64,000 nt of DNA from assembly GCF_000143535.2 (NCBI RefSeq), contig NC_037320.1:806001-870000 (forward strand). Direction: 5' to 3'. The notes under the pieces were generated by a model. It saw nothing but the letters and a program-made list of their open reading frames with translations. It made no database searches and was not told the DNA's origin. The DNA comes from Botrytis cinerea B05.10 (taxonomy: Eukaryota; Ascomycota; Leotiomycetes; Helotiales; Sclerotiniaceae). A program made the position numbers and the translations under genes. Positions 32,835 through 45,109 of this stretch are shown here, in pieces (the stretch's first letter is position 1; each line of letters begins with the position of its first letter).

Positions 32835-35800
32835 TCTAAGGCTCAATAACAAGCTGAGAATGAAGATCATAAATTCTAAGATGGATTTTGAGGAACATGA
32901 CAGCTAGGTCCGTCCTTACAAACCACGACATCACGAACAAGACCTTTGTTGCTGATAACTGAATTTCTCAAAATGTGGGTGGTTCCTATCAACGAAGCGG
33001 AATCCAGATAAGGAGTTAATCATTTTCTAGTTGAATGGATAGGACGACAGCAGAGTTGGTGTTCAGAATCAAAATGGTTCATAAGCATGATCTGTCAGTA
33101 TTTGAACTCCCAATCCAGGTGATTGAGAGCAATATGGCAATGGTGGTCTGTGCTTGGGTCGACTATGAAGGGTTGTGTTTGGTGATCGGCTGTGTTATGC
33201 GGATGTGAATCATGGATAATTGCATCAAGACTATGTACAGCAATCTCTTGTACAATACTATTGCTTAAAAGCTCAGAACAGTAACCCTATCCCGATATCC
33301 GACTTTCTCTCACATGTATTTGTACTATTATCATTCGATTTCCTAAAATAGCATGTACTAGTCGCTAATGGTATGCATTAAAAAAATCCCTTTACACTTT
33401 GACTCGTAGAATCAGAGAAATTTAATATGATGTGTCATTAATTCGAGAGGCTAAACCTAGTTGATGCGGCCTGCACCTACCACATCGCTAAAGCACCCCA
33501 CATACCACTAAAAACTTAAAATCAAGGTTAGCGAGGATTTGATTCTAGATGGAACTTCATTGACTCGCGACTTCGTCTTCTCATCGCTGCACTCTTCAGA
33601 GAGCCATTATAAACAGGCTTGAGCATCTACACTTTACTGTATCGATTAGAGTTAGGTGACTGACTGTGTATTACTGGGCACATCCCTTCACTTGAAGAGT
33701 GTCTAGTCTATTGACTAGTGTACATCATTCGCGAAAGCGATTAGCGTGGCTAGTACATGAGCCTATATTCTACGCTTGTACAATAAGGTTATTTAGTTCG
33801 ATAACCACGCTCAACCACTGCTTCAATCAAACGTTGCCAAAACTCCCGTCATCTTCATCAGGGTTTAATAGCATTCATTAAGCTGCGGCGGATGGAAAAA
33901 AAATACTTTTGGCGCTTCCAATTTAAACACAGAATGTTTAATTATTATCTATTGTTCGTTTCAAGTATAATGCCATTACCAACTAGACTTCCGAGCTTCC
34001 GAGGAGTCCGCGAAGTGAAGAGAAGGAAAGATGATATAGATTCAGCAACAATACACTTAAGATTGATTTAACAGCTTCAATCGAGCTTAGAACGAGATTT
34101 TGAAGATATCAATTGCACATGTTCTACAGAAATCGTTTTCATGAAAACCAGAATCTACTCGAATTGTTCTACTAAAATTCACACAACAGCACAAACCCGA
34201 AGGCATAATTTCACGTCGATTTGATTTGTCGTATTACAAATCGGTTGCAGTCTAAATCGACCTTGAATATAGAGTGTGGATGTGCTCGATAACATTCAAG
34301 CATGTTTCTAAATATGGAGTAAGAATTGAGAAGGAGACGTTGAGTCGCATGTTGTGATTTCCCTATGAGCATATGCAAAATAAAAGGTCAATTTGAATCT
34401 ATGTTGACTTTTTTGTTTGTTCAGGGACAATATTTCATTACGATAAGTTACGGAAATGGGATACCAAGCTTGGGCTGATGGTAGGTACACAGGGGCGGCG
34501 AGATATGGCATGATTGCACTTTCCTCAATTTTGTGGGAGTGATCACTCAGATTCATCTATCTCTTTGAGAGAGACCACAAATACATAGAAAATTGTCTGT
34601 AATTTTCTAGAATACGATAAAATTCTCAAATAAAACTCACTTGTGAAGAAATTTGCTGTTGATTAGCACCTGCATAAAGTCTTGAATCTAGTTCAACTCG
34701 TCAAGCAATTGAAGAATTTCAGACTAAGACATTGAGTAAGCCAAGCCATGCATTTTCAACATGCCACACACTTTTCAAAACTTCAAGATTCGAACTAACT
34801 TTCCAGACACGACTATTCGAAACACCGCGGGTATTGACACACGATTTTAATTTTTTCGCTGTCTCAAAGATGAAGATCGAAGTGTGTGACAATCAACCCA
34901 AGGATTTAAGAACAAAAGAATCTGACTGAATATCATAGAAATACGGAATAGCCTCTGCTACAATTTTGCAGAACCTGACCCACGGTAAGTTATGGGTTCA
35001 GGATGTATACCTACTTCATATGTCGCATAATACGAAACTGGCCCAAGACCCCATCCAACAAGACAAAATGGAGAGCACATATCAGACGGAGATATGGTAG
35101 CATAATGCAGAAGTAAACAATCATTAGGCAGTAACGACGTGCAAAGTGCTTGGATGCTTCGGTTGAAGGGCCGCTTCAAATAAATCCAGAAGTCGAGAAG
35201 AAGATTCAAAATTCTACGACAAAGCATCACTATTACATGTGATGGGCGAAGGGCAAGAAATCTTGAAAGATGAAACTATCATTATTCTATTATGTTTTAG
35301 ATTCGTTCGGTAAGAAAGGGAGCGAATCCAGAATCATTGAACGAGAAATTTAAATCATAACCTTGCTAAAGCTATGATGAATTCCCATTTACCAGATGGC
35401 AAAGCACGATTCATAACAATAAGCACTTGGTAGAATCTCGAGAAATATGTAAAGGAAGATAATAAAAACGCTGTGGAATATGGTGGTGGTCTGAAATTGA
35501 GAAGCACTGCAATCTCCGAGGAAAACTTCGTCAAACCGCAGTGACGAATAAAATTCCAAACGAGCGGAAAGTAGTATATGAGAAAAATGACGGGAGACAA
35601 GCGATAAAATGGAATTACTTAGAGAGAAAAAGACACAATAACTCGATGATACTACTATTTCATCAAACCCGAATGTTTTGTCAAAAATTTCTAGCATCTA
35701 CCTCCAAAAGATGCACATATACATCCTTCCTTTTGGTTACTTCGTTTCGCAAACTCAATTTACCCTCGAACTCGGTTACTTTATCTGGATTAAATGAAGA

Positions 35801-36281
35801 AAATCTTTGATACAAGGCCTCGAATTGTTTTCGCAGATTTTTGTCGTAAAGCGTCTGTGAAAGCGAAAGATTTGTGGGATTTCGATGGGAACTAATAAGG
35901 GCCTAACCTGATCGGACTAAACTGAGCGGCAAAACGGAAATACGTTATTCACCTTGAGAAATTCAAGATGATCAAAAGTCTGTGTATGCGAAATATTAGA
36001 AATTGTAATTGCACAATCACTTGCCACGTTGTTTGATATCAAACAGTCAGGTATGTGCTGTCGAAGAAAAAGATCTACTCTTCTGGAAAAATCATGGTGA
36101 AAAAGCTTGCCCTCCGCTGTGTGCACGCAATTGCTTGCTTGCGTACCTTGAACGAAAAAGGCCATATTTTGGAGAAGGAGCAAGCGGATACACTCGTTAA
36201 ACCGAAAAAGAAACCGACATAGTGATGTGTTGATTCAAATTGAAAATTACTATGCAAATCGCCGAGAAAGTTATATAGTTG
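32835..36281. other. 3.4-kb AT-rich region without supported genes
   Basis: It starts with the presumptive promoter of the reductase-like gene. The rest has only short, scattered open frames on both strands (for example 34308-34556 and 34958-35230, both -), and I cannot tie them to a family. It may contain further unrecognised relics. Confidence 0.5.
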
Positions 36282-36362
36282 TAGCTTTTAAAATCTTACG
36301 TCATATTATAATAGTATGAATTATAGTAGTGTATTATCTTCAATATTCTTATGATGATATCA
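36282..36362 (+). repeat. RIP-mutated copia LTR fragment
   Basis: The 81 bp align without gaps to 5431-5511 of the copia LTR, with 59 identities. Of the 22 mismatches, 16 are C-to-T or G-to-A relative to the copia LTR and only one is the reverse. The homology probably continues on both sides but becomes too weak to place by eye. No internal copia coding sequence is adjacent, so this is a solo LTR or a fragment. Confidence 0.78.
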
Positions 36363-36712
36363 TCAACGTGATAAATATATATTAGAGAATGTAGATGATC
36401 AAGTAGAAAATAATAAGATAGATTGCTATTCTAAATTGTATAAAGAAGACCTATGAATACTAATCATTACGTACTCTCGCGCATAATATCTATTTAGTGA
36501 GATATTATTCCCAATGTAATGAAATATAATACTCTAAATTTCTTCATCTGCTATATTATAGTAATTCTATCACAATTATTTGGATCAAATTGTAATGCAT
36601 GACTGCAAACCTTGTTGATATGCTCTGTAGCAGCTACATATGTCTGCGGATCGTATCGATCATCTCAATCTTTACGAATATTGAATTGTTCTTCCTCACT
36701 TATGTTAGATCT
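36363..36712. other. AT-rich intergenic, possible continuation of the LTR relic
   Basis: A TATA-like stretch (about 36372-36385) follows the aligned block, as in the copia LTR. Nothing else is recognisable before the HET pseudogene. Confidence 0.45.
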
Positions 36713-38536
36713 TCACTTTACCAAGACACAGAAGCCTACCCGTCGATACTGCTGTCCTTCCAAATGTTTTATCATCAAACAGCCTCTTTCTGAACAATTT
36801 GTCCTCAATGCTTCCAGGATAGGTGCACAATAGATCTCGTCTCCTAAGGTTATATTGTCATCCTTCAATTCACAATCCAGACAGCATATTTGCGGTTCAA
36901 TCTCTTCCCTCGTGGTTTTGACACTCCAAGGGTAGTCCCAATTGCGTACCCCTCGGCTATGAACAATCTTGGCAATTTCAAGGCTCACTCCTAACTCAAT
37001 GTAGCCATTTCGCACCCTCCCAGTTGGGTCGGATGTTTCTAGCTCACACGTAGCATTGTATATTGTACAAGCAGTTTGCTGAGTACAATGAGGGAATATT
37101 GGATGATATTCACGTTCTCCTAATGGCCAATGGCCACAGGAGGTTTCTGGAGATGTCTCGATAGATGCCCAAGACCAAGATGGAGCACGATATTGCGTGG
37201 ATCTATGACCTCTATAAGGTCCGTAGAACCTATCAATTCTTAGATTAAAGTTATGGCAATTATACCAGCATAGATCATGGAGAATTAAATTCCTTCAAAG
37301 ACCTGTGAGGTAGCTATCGCCCGTTTTTCTGTGATAGATCTGTGCTAGTCCAGAAAGAGCAGGTAGCTTGTAATTTTCGTTGGTTAAGTCTCTAGGCATA
37401 TAGTAATAGACTATCCTACTCCACCACGCGAGAAAGTTCTCTAGATTTTGGGATGTGACTCTTGTTCTTCGAGAAAAAGCTTCTCTAGAGTGTTTGATAT
37501 TGTCTAAAATGACATTAGTATGATTAGAATACCCACACTCACAAGAGTTGAGTTGCTGACACCTCCACGTAATATCGGATTCACCATAGTACAGAACTCT
37601 ATGTGGAAGGGAAGACTCTTGAAAATTCCAGCCTCGTTCTTCGAGGGTTGTTGGTTTGCGGCCATGTTCCAAGTCAGTACTTTGGCCGTAAAGAGTAACA
37701 TTGTTACTGTTATCGTCGACAACCTGAATCGCGTGATATTTATTCGAAGAAAAGGAAAATATTCCACTATTCATACTGGTGGAAATATCAGCAGATATAG
37801 TGAGATAGCTATTCTGATAAATGTTTGCCATTGCTGTGTTCTCTCTTGCAAAATCTTTCTTGGTCTCTGTAACTTGAGCTGCTGTTAAGCCGGGGCACTC
37901 TTGTAAAATGCACAATGCATCAATCCATAAGTAGTAGATTTTCAGACGGCGACATATGATAACAGCATTCTGAAACGTTTTGGGAAGCTCGTCCCATAAT
38001 ATGGCTTTCAGATGGGTATGAAGGGTTTTGCTTGTGCTAAGTAGACGCTTTTCTTTATAGCCACCCCAACGGTAAATCAGACAAACATATGGGCTTTCAA
38101 CCCCTTTAGTTTCAATGACTCGAACTTGGTCACCATGCAGATCAAGTAGCCTTGTCGGCAACTGATAAAAGCTTGTGGTTCCGCATTCGTGGTGTGTGAC
38201 ACATTGATGAAGCCACTGTTCAATATTTTTAAACCCGAGCTTGGCACTTGTTTATGACCCGAAAGCAATAGCTGCAGGGAACCCACAACCCTCTATTGTA
38301 AAATTAGAGTTCTCTGCTGAGTCTCTGAGCAATTTCATATCAAAATTTTCGGGAAAAACACGAGCTGGTTCTAGTTCAACGGAGAGGTGCCATGATGGAT
38401 TCGTCCCATAATTCTCGCCGATTAAGACGATCAAATTTTCGAGTGTCTCAGTACGTTCAGGTTTAGGAATTGGTGTTTGACAAAGTTTTACATCGACGAC
38501 CATTGCTAGAATAAGTTGCTCGAAAACTCCACACAT
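36713..38536 (-). pseudogene. HET-domain gene broken by two in-frame stops
   Basis: One frame runs 608 codons from ATG at 38536 to the stop at 36713, interrupted only by TAA at 38252-38254 and TGA at 37295-37297. The pieces read as a heterokaryon-incompatibility protein. After an N-terminal variable region come WLHQCVTHHECG, PTRLLDL and then the three HET blocks: YVCLIYRWGG, YYLWIDALCI and TLEERGWNFQESSLPHRVLYY. The C-terminal part has YRAPSWSWASIE. The TGA falls where the family has Trp (GL-Trp-R), so TGG became TGA. The TAA is explained by CAA to TAA. Both are RIP-type changes. The gene is head to head with the intact HET gene at 39058. Confidence 0.9.
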
Positions 38537-39057
38537 ACGGCACGATTTTGCTGATTTTTGTATTTGGGCAAATGTTCAACGAAGATCTAACAGTCCCGCT
38601 TTCGTTTTACAGATGCAAGGAACAAACTTGCTATCTTGCGTCTTTCAGAAATTAGAATCAGTGAACTTGTGCATAGTCTCAGGTAGACTGACCAAGAAGC
38701 CTCTCTTGATTGAGAGCCGGGTAGTCATGTCGTTCTTTGTTTTATGGAAGATTAATTACGCAACTCTCTTTTTCATTTCCAAATTCTTTCTAGAATTAAT
38801 AAGGCACGAATCTTGACTTGATGAATTCGTAGAAATAAATATAAGTAAGTGTTTAAACTCCATTATACAATCTTGAATAAATCTATTTTTAGTGTATTGT
38901 CCAAATGATCGTTATCGGCATAGCCGCAGAAACATACGCGTATGCGTCTATCTTGATTTAGCGATAAGAATTCACACACGTGAAGTTCGAGTTACTTAGC
39001 TCATCAATTCTATATTTTACACACGATGTAGATTCTGAGCCATATAGAAGGTTCATT
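38537..39057. promoter_or_regulatory. shared divergent upstream region of the two HET genes
   Basis: This 521-bp AT-rich spacer separates the starts of two divergent HET genes, so it must have held both promoters. No specific site was identified. Confidence 0.4.
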
Positions 39058-40281
39058 ATGACCGACAAACATCCCGTGCCCAGATTTGAATATCAACCTC
39101 TAGATCTCGACCAACCAACCGCAATTCGAATTCTTATCTTAAGTGGGGGTTCTGGCAATTCTCCCATTGAAAGTTCGATCCTCCACACAGACCTGAAAGA
39201 TCCCTCGAGTACAATAAAATATGAAGCACTGTCATATGAGTGGAAAGAAGCTAGTAACGACGACCCTATAATTCTGGTGAATAATTGCGAGTTTCGGATT
39301 CGAAAGAACCTGTACGATGCCCTCATTCAACTAAGATTTGTGGATAAAGATCGGTTCTTGTGGATCGATGCTCTATGCATTAATCAGTCCAATCATCTGG
39401 AGAGAAATCGCCAGGTACGCATCATGCAAACCATTTATAAGAGAGCAAAAAGAGTCATTCTCTGGCTAGGCCCTGCGAAAGATGATAGTGATCTTGCACT
39501 AGAGATTTTGGAGATAATAGAAACTACCCGTGGGGGAGAAAGACAAATTCCAGAATCTCAGGACCGAACTCGTAAGTCTTGGCGCGCAGCACTCCTTGCC
39601 TTGTGTCAAAGATCATACTGGCACCGAGTCTGGATGATGCAAGAGATATGCCTCGGTCGAGAATACTTAGTATGCTGTGGTAGTAAGAAAATTTCTGGTG
39701 ATACCTTCGATGAAGCTTTCAAGAATCTGGGGAGATCTAGGGACCATGGAGATGACTGGAACGATACAGTTAAGGAAACTTTGGCGATCCGACATATCAC
39801 TACGCTCAGATACTGGGCACAAAGAGGGTGGCGCTTTCGGCTAGGCCAATGTATGGATATCTGTCTGGATAGTTTGATTGCTACAGAGCCTCGAGATTTC
39901 GTATATGGAATGCGTGGTCTTGTTAGTGACTGTGGGAGGGATGAGCTAGTTCCTGACTATCAAAAGTCTTTGAAAGATGTGTTCTTTGACGCAGTTCCGA
40001 TTTTAAAACGATCCTCGAATTCATCGGCGCAAGTGATCAGTAAGCTAGCGAAGAAGCTTAACTTGACTGAGGATGAAGATGTGCAACTTTGCTTGTTAGA
40101 GATGAAGGATCACAATAATGAGCCCGACAAAGTTCATAGAACAACTCAAATTGAGTATCCTGGGGGAATGAGGAAAAGGCTTCAAATGAGGAACAGAAGA
40201 AGTACCGGGAATGGGAAGGGTGGCAAGGGAGACTATGATTGGCAGCTTGACATGGAAGAACCTCAATCCTCAGATTTATGA
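39058..40281 (+). CDS. HET-domain protein (heterokaryon incompatibility type)
   Basis: This is a single-exon gene of 407 residues starting MTDKHPVPRF; an upstream in-frame ATG at 38980 is less likely. The HET blocks are intact: YEALSYEWKEA (55-65), LWIDALCINQ (101-110) and YWHRVWMMQEICLG (187-200). EPRDFVYGMRGLV and PDYQKSLKDVF follow. Many HET proteins continue for 200-300 more residues, whereas this one ends in a short basic tail (MRKRLQMRNRRSTGNGKGG). It may therefore be a naturally short form or C-terminally truncated. HET proteins trigger cell death after fusion of unlike strains. The partner locus is not identifiable here. Confidence 0.9.
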   Translation: MTDKHPVPRFEYQPLDLDQPTAIRILILSGGSGNSPIESSILHTDLKDPSSTIKYEALSYEWKEASNDDPIILVNNCEFRIRKNLYDALIQLRFVDKDRFLWIDALCINQSNHLERNRQVRIMQTIYKRAKRVILWLGPAKDDSDLALEILEIIETTRGGERQIPESQDRTRKSWRAALLALCQRSYWHRVWMMQEICLGREYLVCCGSKKISGDTFDEAFKNLGRSRDHGDDWNDTVKETLAIRHITTLRYWAQRGWRFRLGQCMDICLDSLIATEPRDFVYGMRGLVSDCGRDELVPDYQKSLKDVFFDAVPILKRSSNSSAQVISKLAKKLNLTEDEDVQLCLLEMKDHNNEPDKVHRTTQIEYPGGMRKRLQMRNRRSTGNGKGGKGDYDWQLDMEEPQSSDL

Positions 40282-41040
40282 CACAACTAATGGGTTTAAG
40301 TGATCTCGAAAGTGAGACTTTAACATCGTGGATTTGAAATTAGTTCAAAATGAAACGGTGATACTTCTGCTCTTCTATCCATGAATTTTTGTTTAGCTAC
40401 GTTGAAGGATATGTTTCAAGAATTTCTCCAAGACCCACAGACTGTTTGTCAGCCCATTTAGAATATTGTCTTTGAATTGAGTAACTTTCTAATGATTGTT
40501 CAAACAAATCGAACATTCTATAAAAGTTCCTTGGAGCTTCCACACATGATCGTCAGAGTGGCAATTCGATCAGCCGATTGTGATCATTTACTACCTCCTT
40601 CATGCCTTTATTCATGATAAGCTATCATTGAAACTGGAAGATACATTTTTTCCTCTAATCGTTACAACCATTTGTAACAAAGATCTTGAAATAACGGATC
40701 TCACGGGCCGACTATTATTGCCAAAGATGGACAAAGACGAAAAGTGAGTCGACGTGATACAAAAAAACTTACTTACTTCCTGAAAAACATTGAGACGCAT
40801 CTATACTGAGGGAAAAATCTTGGAGCTGAGGTCAAAAAGCAGGTCAGATACGAGATCCGATAAGAACACCAGTTCTTGCAAGATCATTAGGCTCTTCAAC
40901 ACCCCAGGATTTTCCTTCGTCGTGGAAATAGAGTTATGGAACAAGTTTGGCAATCAATGTGCCATGCTCAATATGTTTGACCGATGATTTGCGTCTCAAC
41001 TATGATCTGGTTATGCGGTAGGACCATTGACTACCTTTGA
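40282..41040. other. intergenic, no gene seen
   Basis: This is the 3' flank of the HET gene. A 65-codon open frame at 40790-40987 reads like degraded protein (VVEIELWNKFGNQ) but cannot be assigned. Confidence 0.5.
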
Positions 41041-41316
41041 AGGGCGGCGTTTCCTGAATGCGTTAGGAGTGGTGAGGCTTCACGGTTCGTGGATCGGTCG
41101 CGAAAAGATGGAGACCTAGAGGAACTCGAAGAAGGCTGGGACATGGGGCAGAATGAAGCTTTTCTTTAGGATCTATGCCTTGGCATGCGTGAGGCTGAGG
41201 TGAATGTTTATCGAAAACTGGAACACTTGCAGGGCAGGAAAAGGTGGAATCAGGATAAGGCTTGCAAATGCAAGCTAAAAATGATCTCTATAATTCACAT
41301 GAATCACAAGGCATAA
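41041..41316 (+). pseudogene. orphan coding fragment, possibly kinase-like
   Basis: The frame starting at 41041 is open except for TAG at 41167-41169. It reads DLEELEEGWDMGQNEAFL, stop, DLCLGMREAEVNVYRKLEHL, QG. The composition and the E(A/V)xVYxKLxxLQG pattern resemble the start of a kinase-like fold seen in fungal proteins, but that is a weak assignment. CAG to TAG would explain the stop. No flanking exons were found. Confidence 0.35.
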
Positions 41317-41399
41317 TGCGTTACAGTCGAAAATTTTTCTTCCCATGGATACAGCGCCAAAAGACCTAGATCATATCACACAAGCAAGTGAAATCTAGT

Positions 41400-41636
41400 T
41401 CAAGGTAGGAAAAAATGCATGATGCGTTCCGGAGTACCAAAGACTTCTCTAAGAGCCTTAGCAGGATAGTTTCTCCAGAGATCTAAGACATAAGATTCTC
41501 TCCATACACATCTGATTTCATAAGATCTAGTACCCCATTGCGCAAACATTGCGAAGGAAGGGTCAGTACAATAGTGATGTAGCATCCAGAACCGAATTTG
41601 ATCGCACAAAAACTCATCATATTGTTTGACAGGCAT
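41400..41636 (-). CDS. short open frame, possible orphan exon
   Basis: A 78-residue frame (MPVKQYDEFLCDQIRFWMLH...) rich in Trp, Tyr and Cys looks more protein-like than surrounding frames. A TAG acceptor-like site lies just upstream of it. It could be the last exon of a lost gene. I do not recognise it. Confidence 0.25.
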   Translation of the reverse strand: MPVKQYDEFLCDQIRFWMLHHYCTDPSFAMFAQWGTRSYEIRCVWRESYVLDLWRNYPAKALREVFGTPERIMHFFLP

Positions 41637-44600
41637 CCAAATGAGAGACTAATGCTTACTGGAGAGCTCAATATGACTCATTTAATCAAATTGAGTCAAG
41701 TACCGCGGTGATGCCGAATCAAAATCGTCTCATTGTCATAAGATACTAGAATACCATGTGTTGAAGAGCTCCACCACAATAATGGCGTGATTGCCATGCT
41801 TAGCAAAATAATGAAATTTAGTGTGACACCGGCATAAACAAACGGGCGCTAATGTTCACTTGAGAGGTCCATTTATTACTAGGTTTAGGGATACCAGTAT
41901 TCGGACCGTCACACGGATACATGTGACTCCCAAGACGGCGTGGCTGCTGATGCCTAGCTCACGGGAGTCATATTCACTCGATTACGTGGTGCCGGCATGT
42001 AGCATATAGGAATAATATCCAATCGGACGAATCAAGGGGAATATAGATCATAATTTGCTGTTTCACAAGCTTTCAAAATGATAAATTCACCCCGCTTATT
42101 GTCAAAGGACTGGATTGACGGGATTGCAAACTTAACTACACAATGTAAGAGCACGGGGAGACGCGTGAGAGACTTTCGAGTTTGTTTTGCCGAATAAGTC
42201 GAGCCACTTCATGAAGATGGTTTTTGTATGGTTAGAATTAAATTAACAGCCTTGGAAATCGTGACACGTCATCGGATGAGAGAAATGATATCGGGTATTT
42301 GCAGTCATCATCCCGCCACGTAGAAATTCGGGCCCAGTTTACGTTACACCCTTTCGTTTGTCTAAACTCAAGGCGATAGTAAAGCCTTACTTTGTCACAC
42401 CACACCTGTCATCTCGATAAATCTTTGAGCAAGTTTGGAATCAGGATTCTTGATTCATCAACCATAACATCAGGCATATGTACTCAGTTCCCAAAGTTGT
42501 CATTTCCTCGCGTTTCACAACAAATTCTCAGTATATCCATGGTCTTTTTAGCTTCATGTGGTTATGCGAGATGGGTAATTACGTGTTGTGCAACGTTACA
42601 CCAACCAAAGGGTTGAAGTGCATCCTTCCTGTGTAAGGAGGAAAGTGCTGTGGCTACAAACGGCACTTGAAGGCTTAGTGAGAAGTACCCAAGACTTAGA
42701 TTTATATAATCCCTTTCATCACCTAACTCACAGTCTTTTGTCTTCTGTAATCATTATCGCATTCCATGCAAGAGATGGCATACCAATCTTCAATGATTCC
42801 CGGGCAATATTTTTCCACAGAAAGTAACATTTTACTTCAGTCTTTACCCTTGACAACAATAATACTCTTGTATTTTCATTGAGAGCCTGATTTACGTTTC
42901 AAAATTCTGCCAACTTCCTTTATCTCGAAGTGGCGATTGATGTAATATTATCTCCTACTGCGAGAGATCCACAGTTTAACGGGACTTATCATATTGAACA
43001 CATGAGGTTTGTTGTGCCTCGTGTTGTACATTTGGGATTCAAGACTAATTATATTAACAGGTACTACCAGCAGGTCTATTTTCGGTCAAAGGCTGGCTCA
43101 ATCAGTCGCATGTGAGGTATTGGTCATCTACAACCCCATGCAATTCTATTCAAGGGATATTCACTGCAAGTTTTGGGCTGGAACGTCCTGCCCGGATTTC
43201 TGTCAATCGTAACTGGGGCCATCTCTCAGAGCCACATCAATTCCTTCTTGGTTAAAGCATCGGAATATACCATTATTGTGTCAATCTAAACGAAATTTCC
43301 AAAGCAGTTCAAAATCTTCGCACTTCAGGATATCGTTGGTCAACGCCTGATCTGGAGATATTTCGTTGTCGAACACGATTCTCATCATTTTGACAGGCTG
43401 GCAGAAGCGTCTTCCGGAACTACGACGCTCTATAAGGTCTACTCGGGTCAATATCATGGAGCTTCAACCTCATGGTGGCAGGTCCAGTGTGAATTAATAT
43501 TCTGGAAGTACGTGTGAACTTATTTGAATGACTTGCAACTCTCATGCATGAGTACTAACCATTCGATAATTACCCATGAACTGAATTTTTAAGCCACCAC
43601 ATCTTGTTGAAATTTCTTGTGATTATATCCACTATGAGTTAGGAGTCTCATGGAGAGTCACATTTTTCAAAATTCGGTCGAGGTGAAGCGGTTCAGACCA
43701 GTGTTCTATGACCTCATCATAATCATCTCAATGGACACTAGTCTTCAGGGTTTTACAATCGATACTCCTTATAGTTTCACTGTTCTCCAACCCCAGTGGA
43801 ACCTCAAACAATAAGTTGGCATCTCTTAAAATTCGACTAAGCATCCTACGGCATCTACTACTACGATATAGCATAGCCATTCAAGAAAGTGGAGCACACT
43901 TCTTTTGTCCACCAGCTCATATATCCTGCAACAATATTCCTCGGCGAACAGGAACATCTTCGCATATAGATGTCGTCACAAGTATACTGCAAGGTCATTC
44001 TTCAATCAAAGGCCATGGCTATATCACTGAATATTACTCTCTATCCAGCCTCGTCAATAGACTTGAGAGAAAGTCAATGAGGTATATCGACCATATACAG
44101 ACAGAATGACTTATCACATAGTCTAATCCTCGCGCCCACAGTTCTATCAAACGATGGTAAAGAATCTAACCTTCGATAAATCAAAACACTATATCGAAAT
44201 CCATAGGTACATCAAATTCAAAGCGTTTTCATCTCGTACATCGTATTCGGCTATATCGGGCACGGTGCCTGACTTCGAAATCATGATGATATATGTCTCG
44301 CACTTTACCGAGAGATAAGCGATCGCTTCAAAATTTGTCTTACATATTCTTATCCTGATATATAGAGCCCTTCAATTGTATAATACAGCAATTACAGTGG
44401 AGCAGCCGAATCAAAACCCAGTTCTTTGCACTGGCGGGCAACAACTCGCATCTTATTGTCATAATGCTTCGCAAATTCCGGTTTTGGCTATGTTGAGGGA
44501 GCCCTATTGAGTTTGTGTGAGAGTTGGGGAGATATGGACTCCACATATAAACGTGTTGTTGATACAGAGTCATAGAATTCTTATCGAAGATTCCTGTGGG

Positions 44601-45109
44601 GAGTCGCTGTAGTGGGTTGACACATTTTCCGGATTGACGTTCTGTCAAGGGTCACTTTGGGGTAATTTGTTATGATATCGGCAGGATTCTATCAGAAGAC
44701 ATAGTATGATTGGATGAAGGAATGTCCACAACTATGGGACTATCCCAGTCTCGGTTCAGAGAGGGTGTGATCAGCACACTGCTTTAAGGCCGAGGTCATT
44801 TGAAAAGAGCATCTGGAAGACGAATTTTCAATGCTTAATGCGCGATGAAGTCCATCTCAAGTATTCAGATAATACCTTCGAATATACAACAGAAATCTGA
44901 TTGCGATTAGTCGTCATGCGTCAACTCCTGAGTTTACGTCAAACTTGCACTCCGGGAAAAAGAAAACAAAATATTAAAGCTCTTGCTGCACTTGCATTTC
45001 TGTTAGCATTGGAAACCAAAGTGGTAGATGCAGAGTAAGCGAGAGAGGAACTACATTATTCGAAGTCTTTCTCGCCTACTGTCAGCTAGCTGAATGCTCG
45101 GGACCGAAA
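41637..45109. other. 3.5-kb region without supported genes
   Basis: Open frames are short and scattered on both strands. Frames near 42930-43212 have some protein-like composition but are broken and unassigned. This looks like decayed accessory sequence. Confidence 0.5.

Noticed and set aside
42930..43212. Two overlapping + strand frames that look partly protein-like
   Set aside because: They are short and lie in different frames, with no motif and no splice sites joining them.
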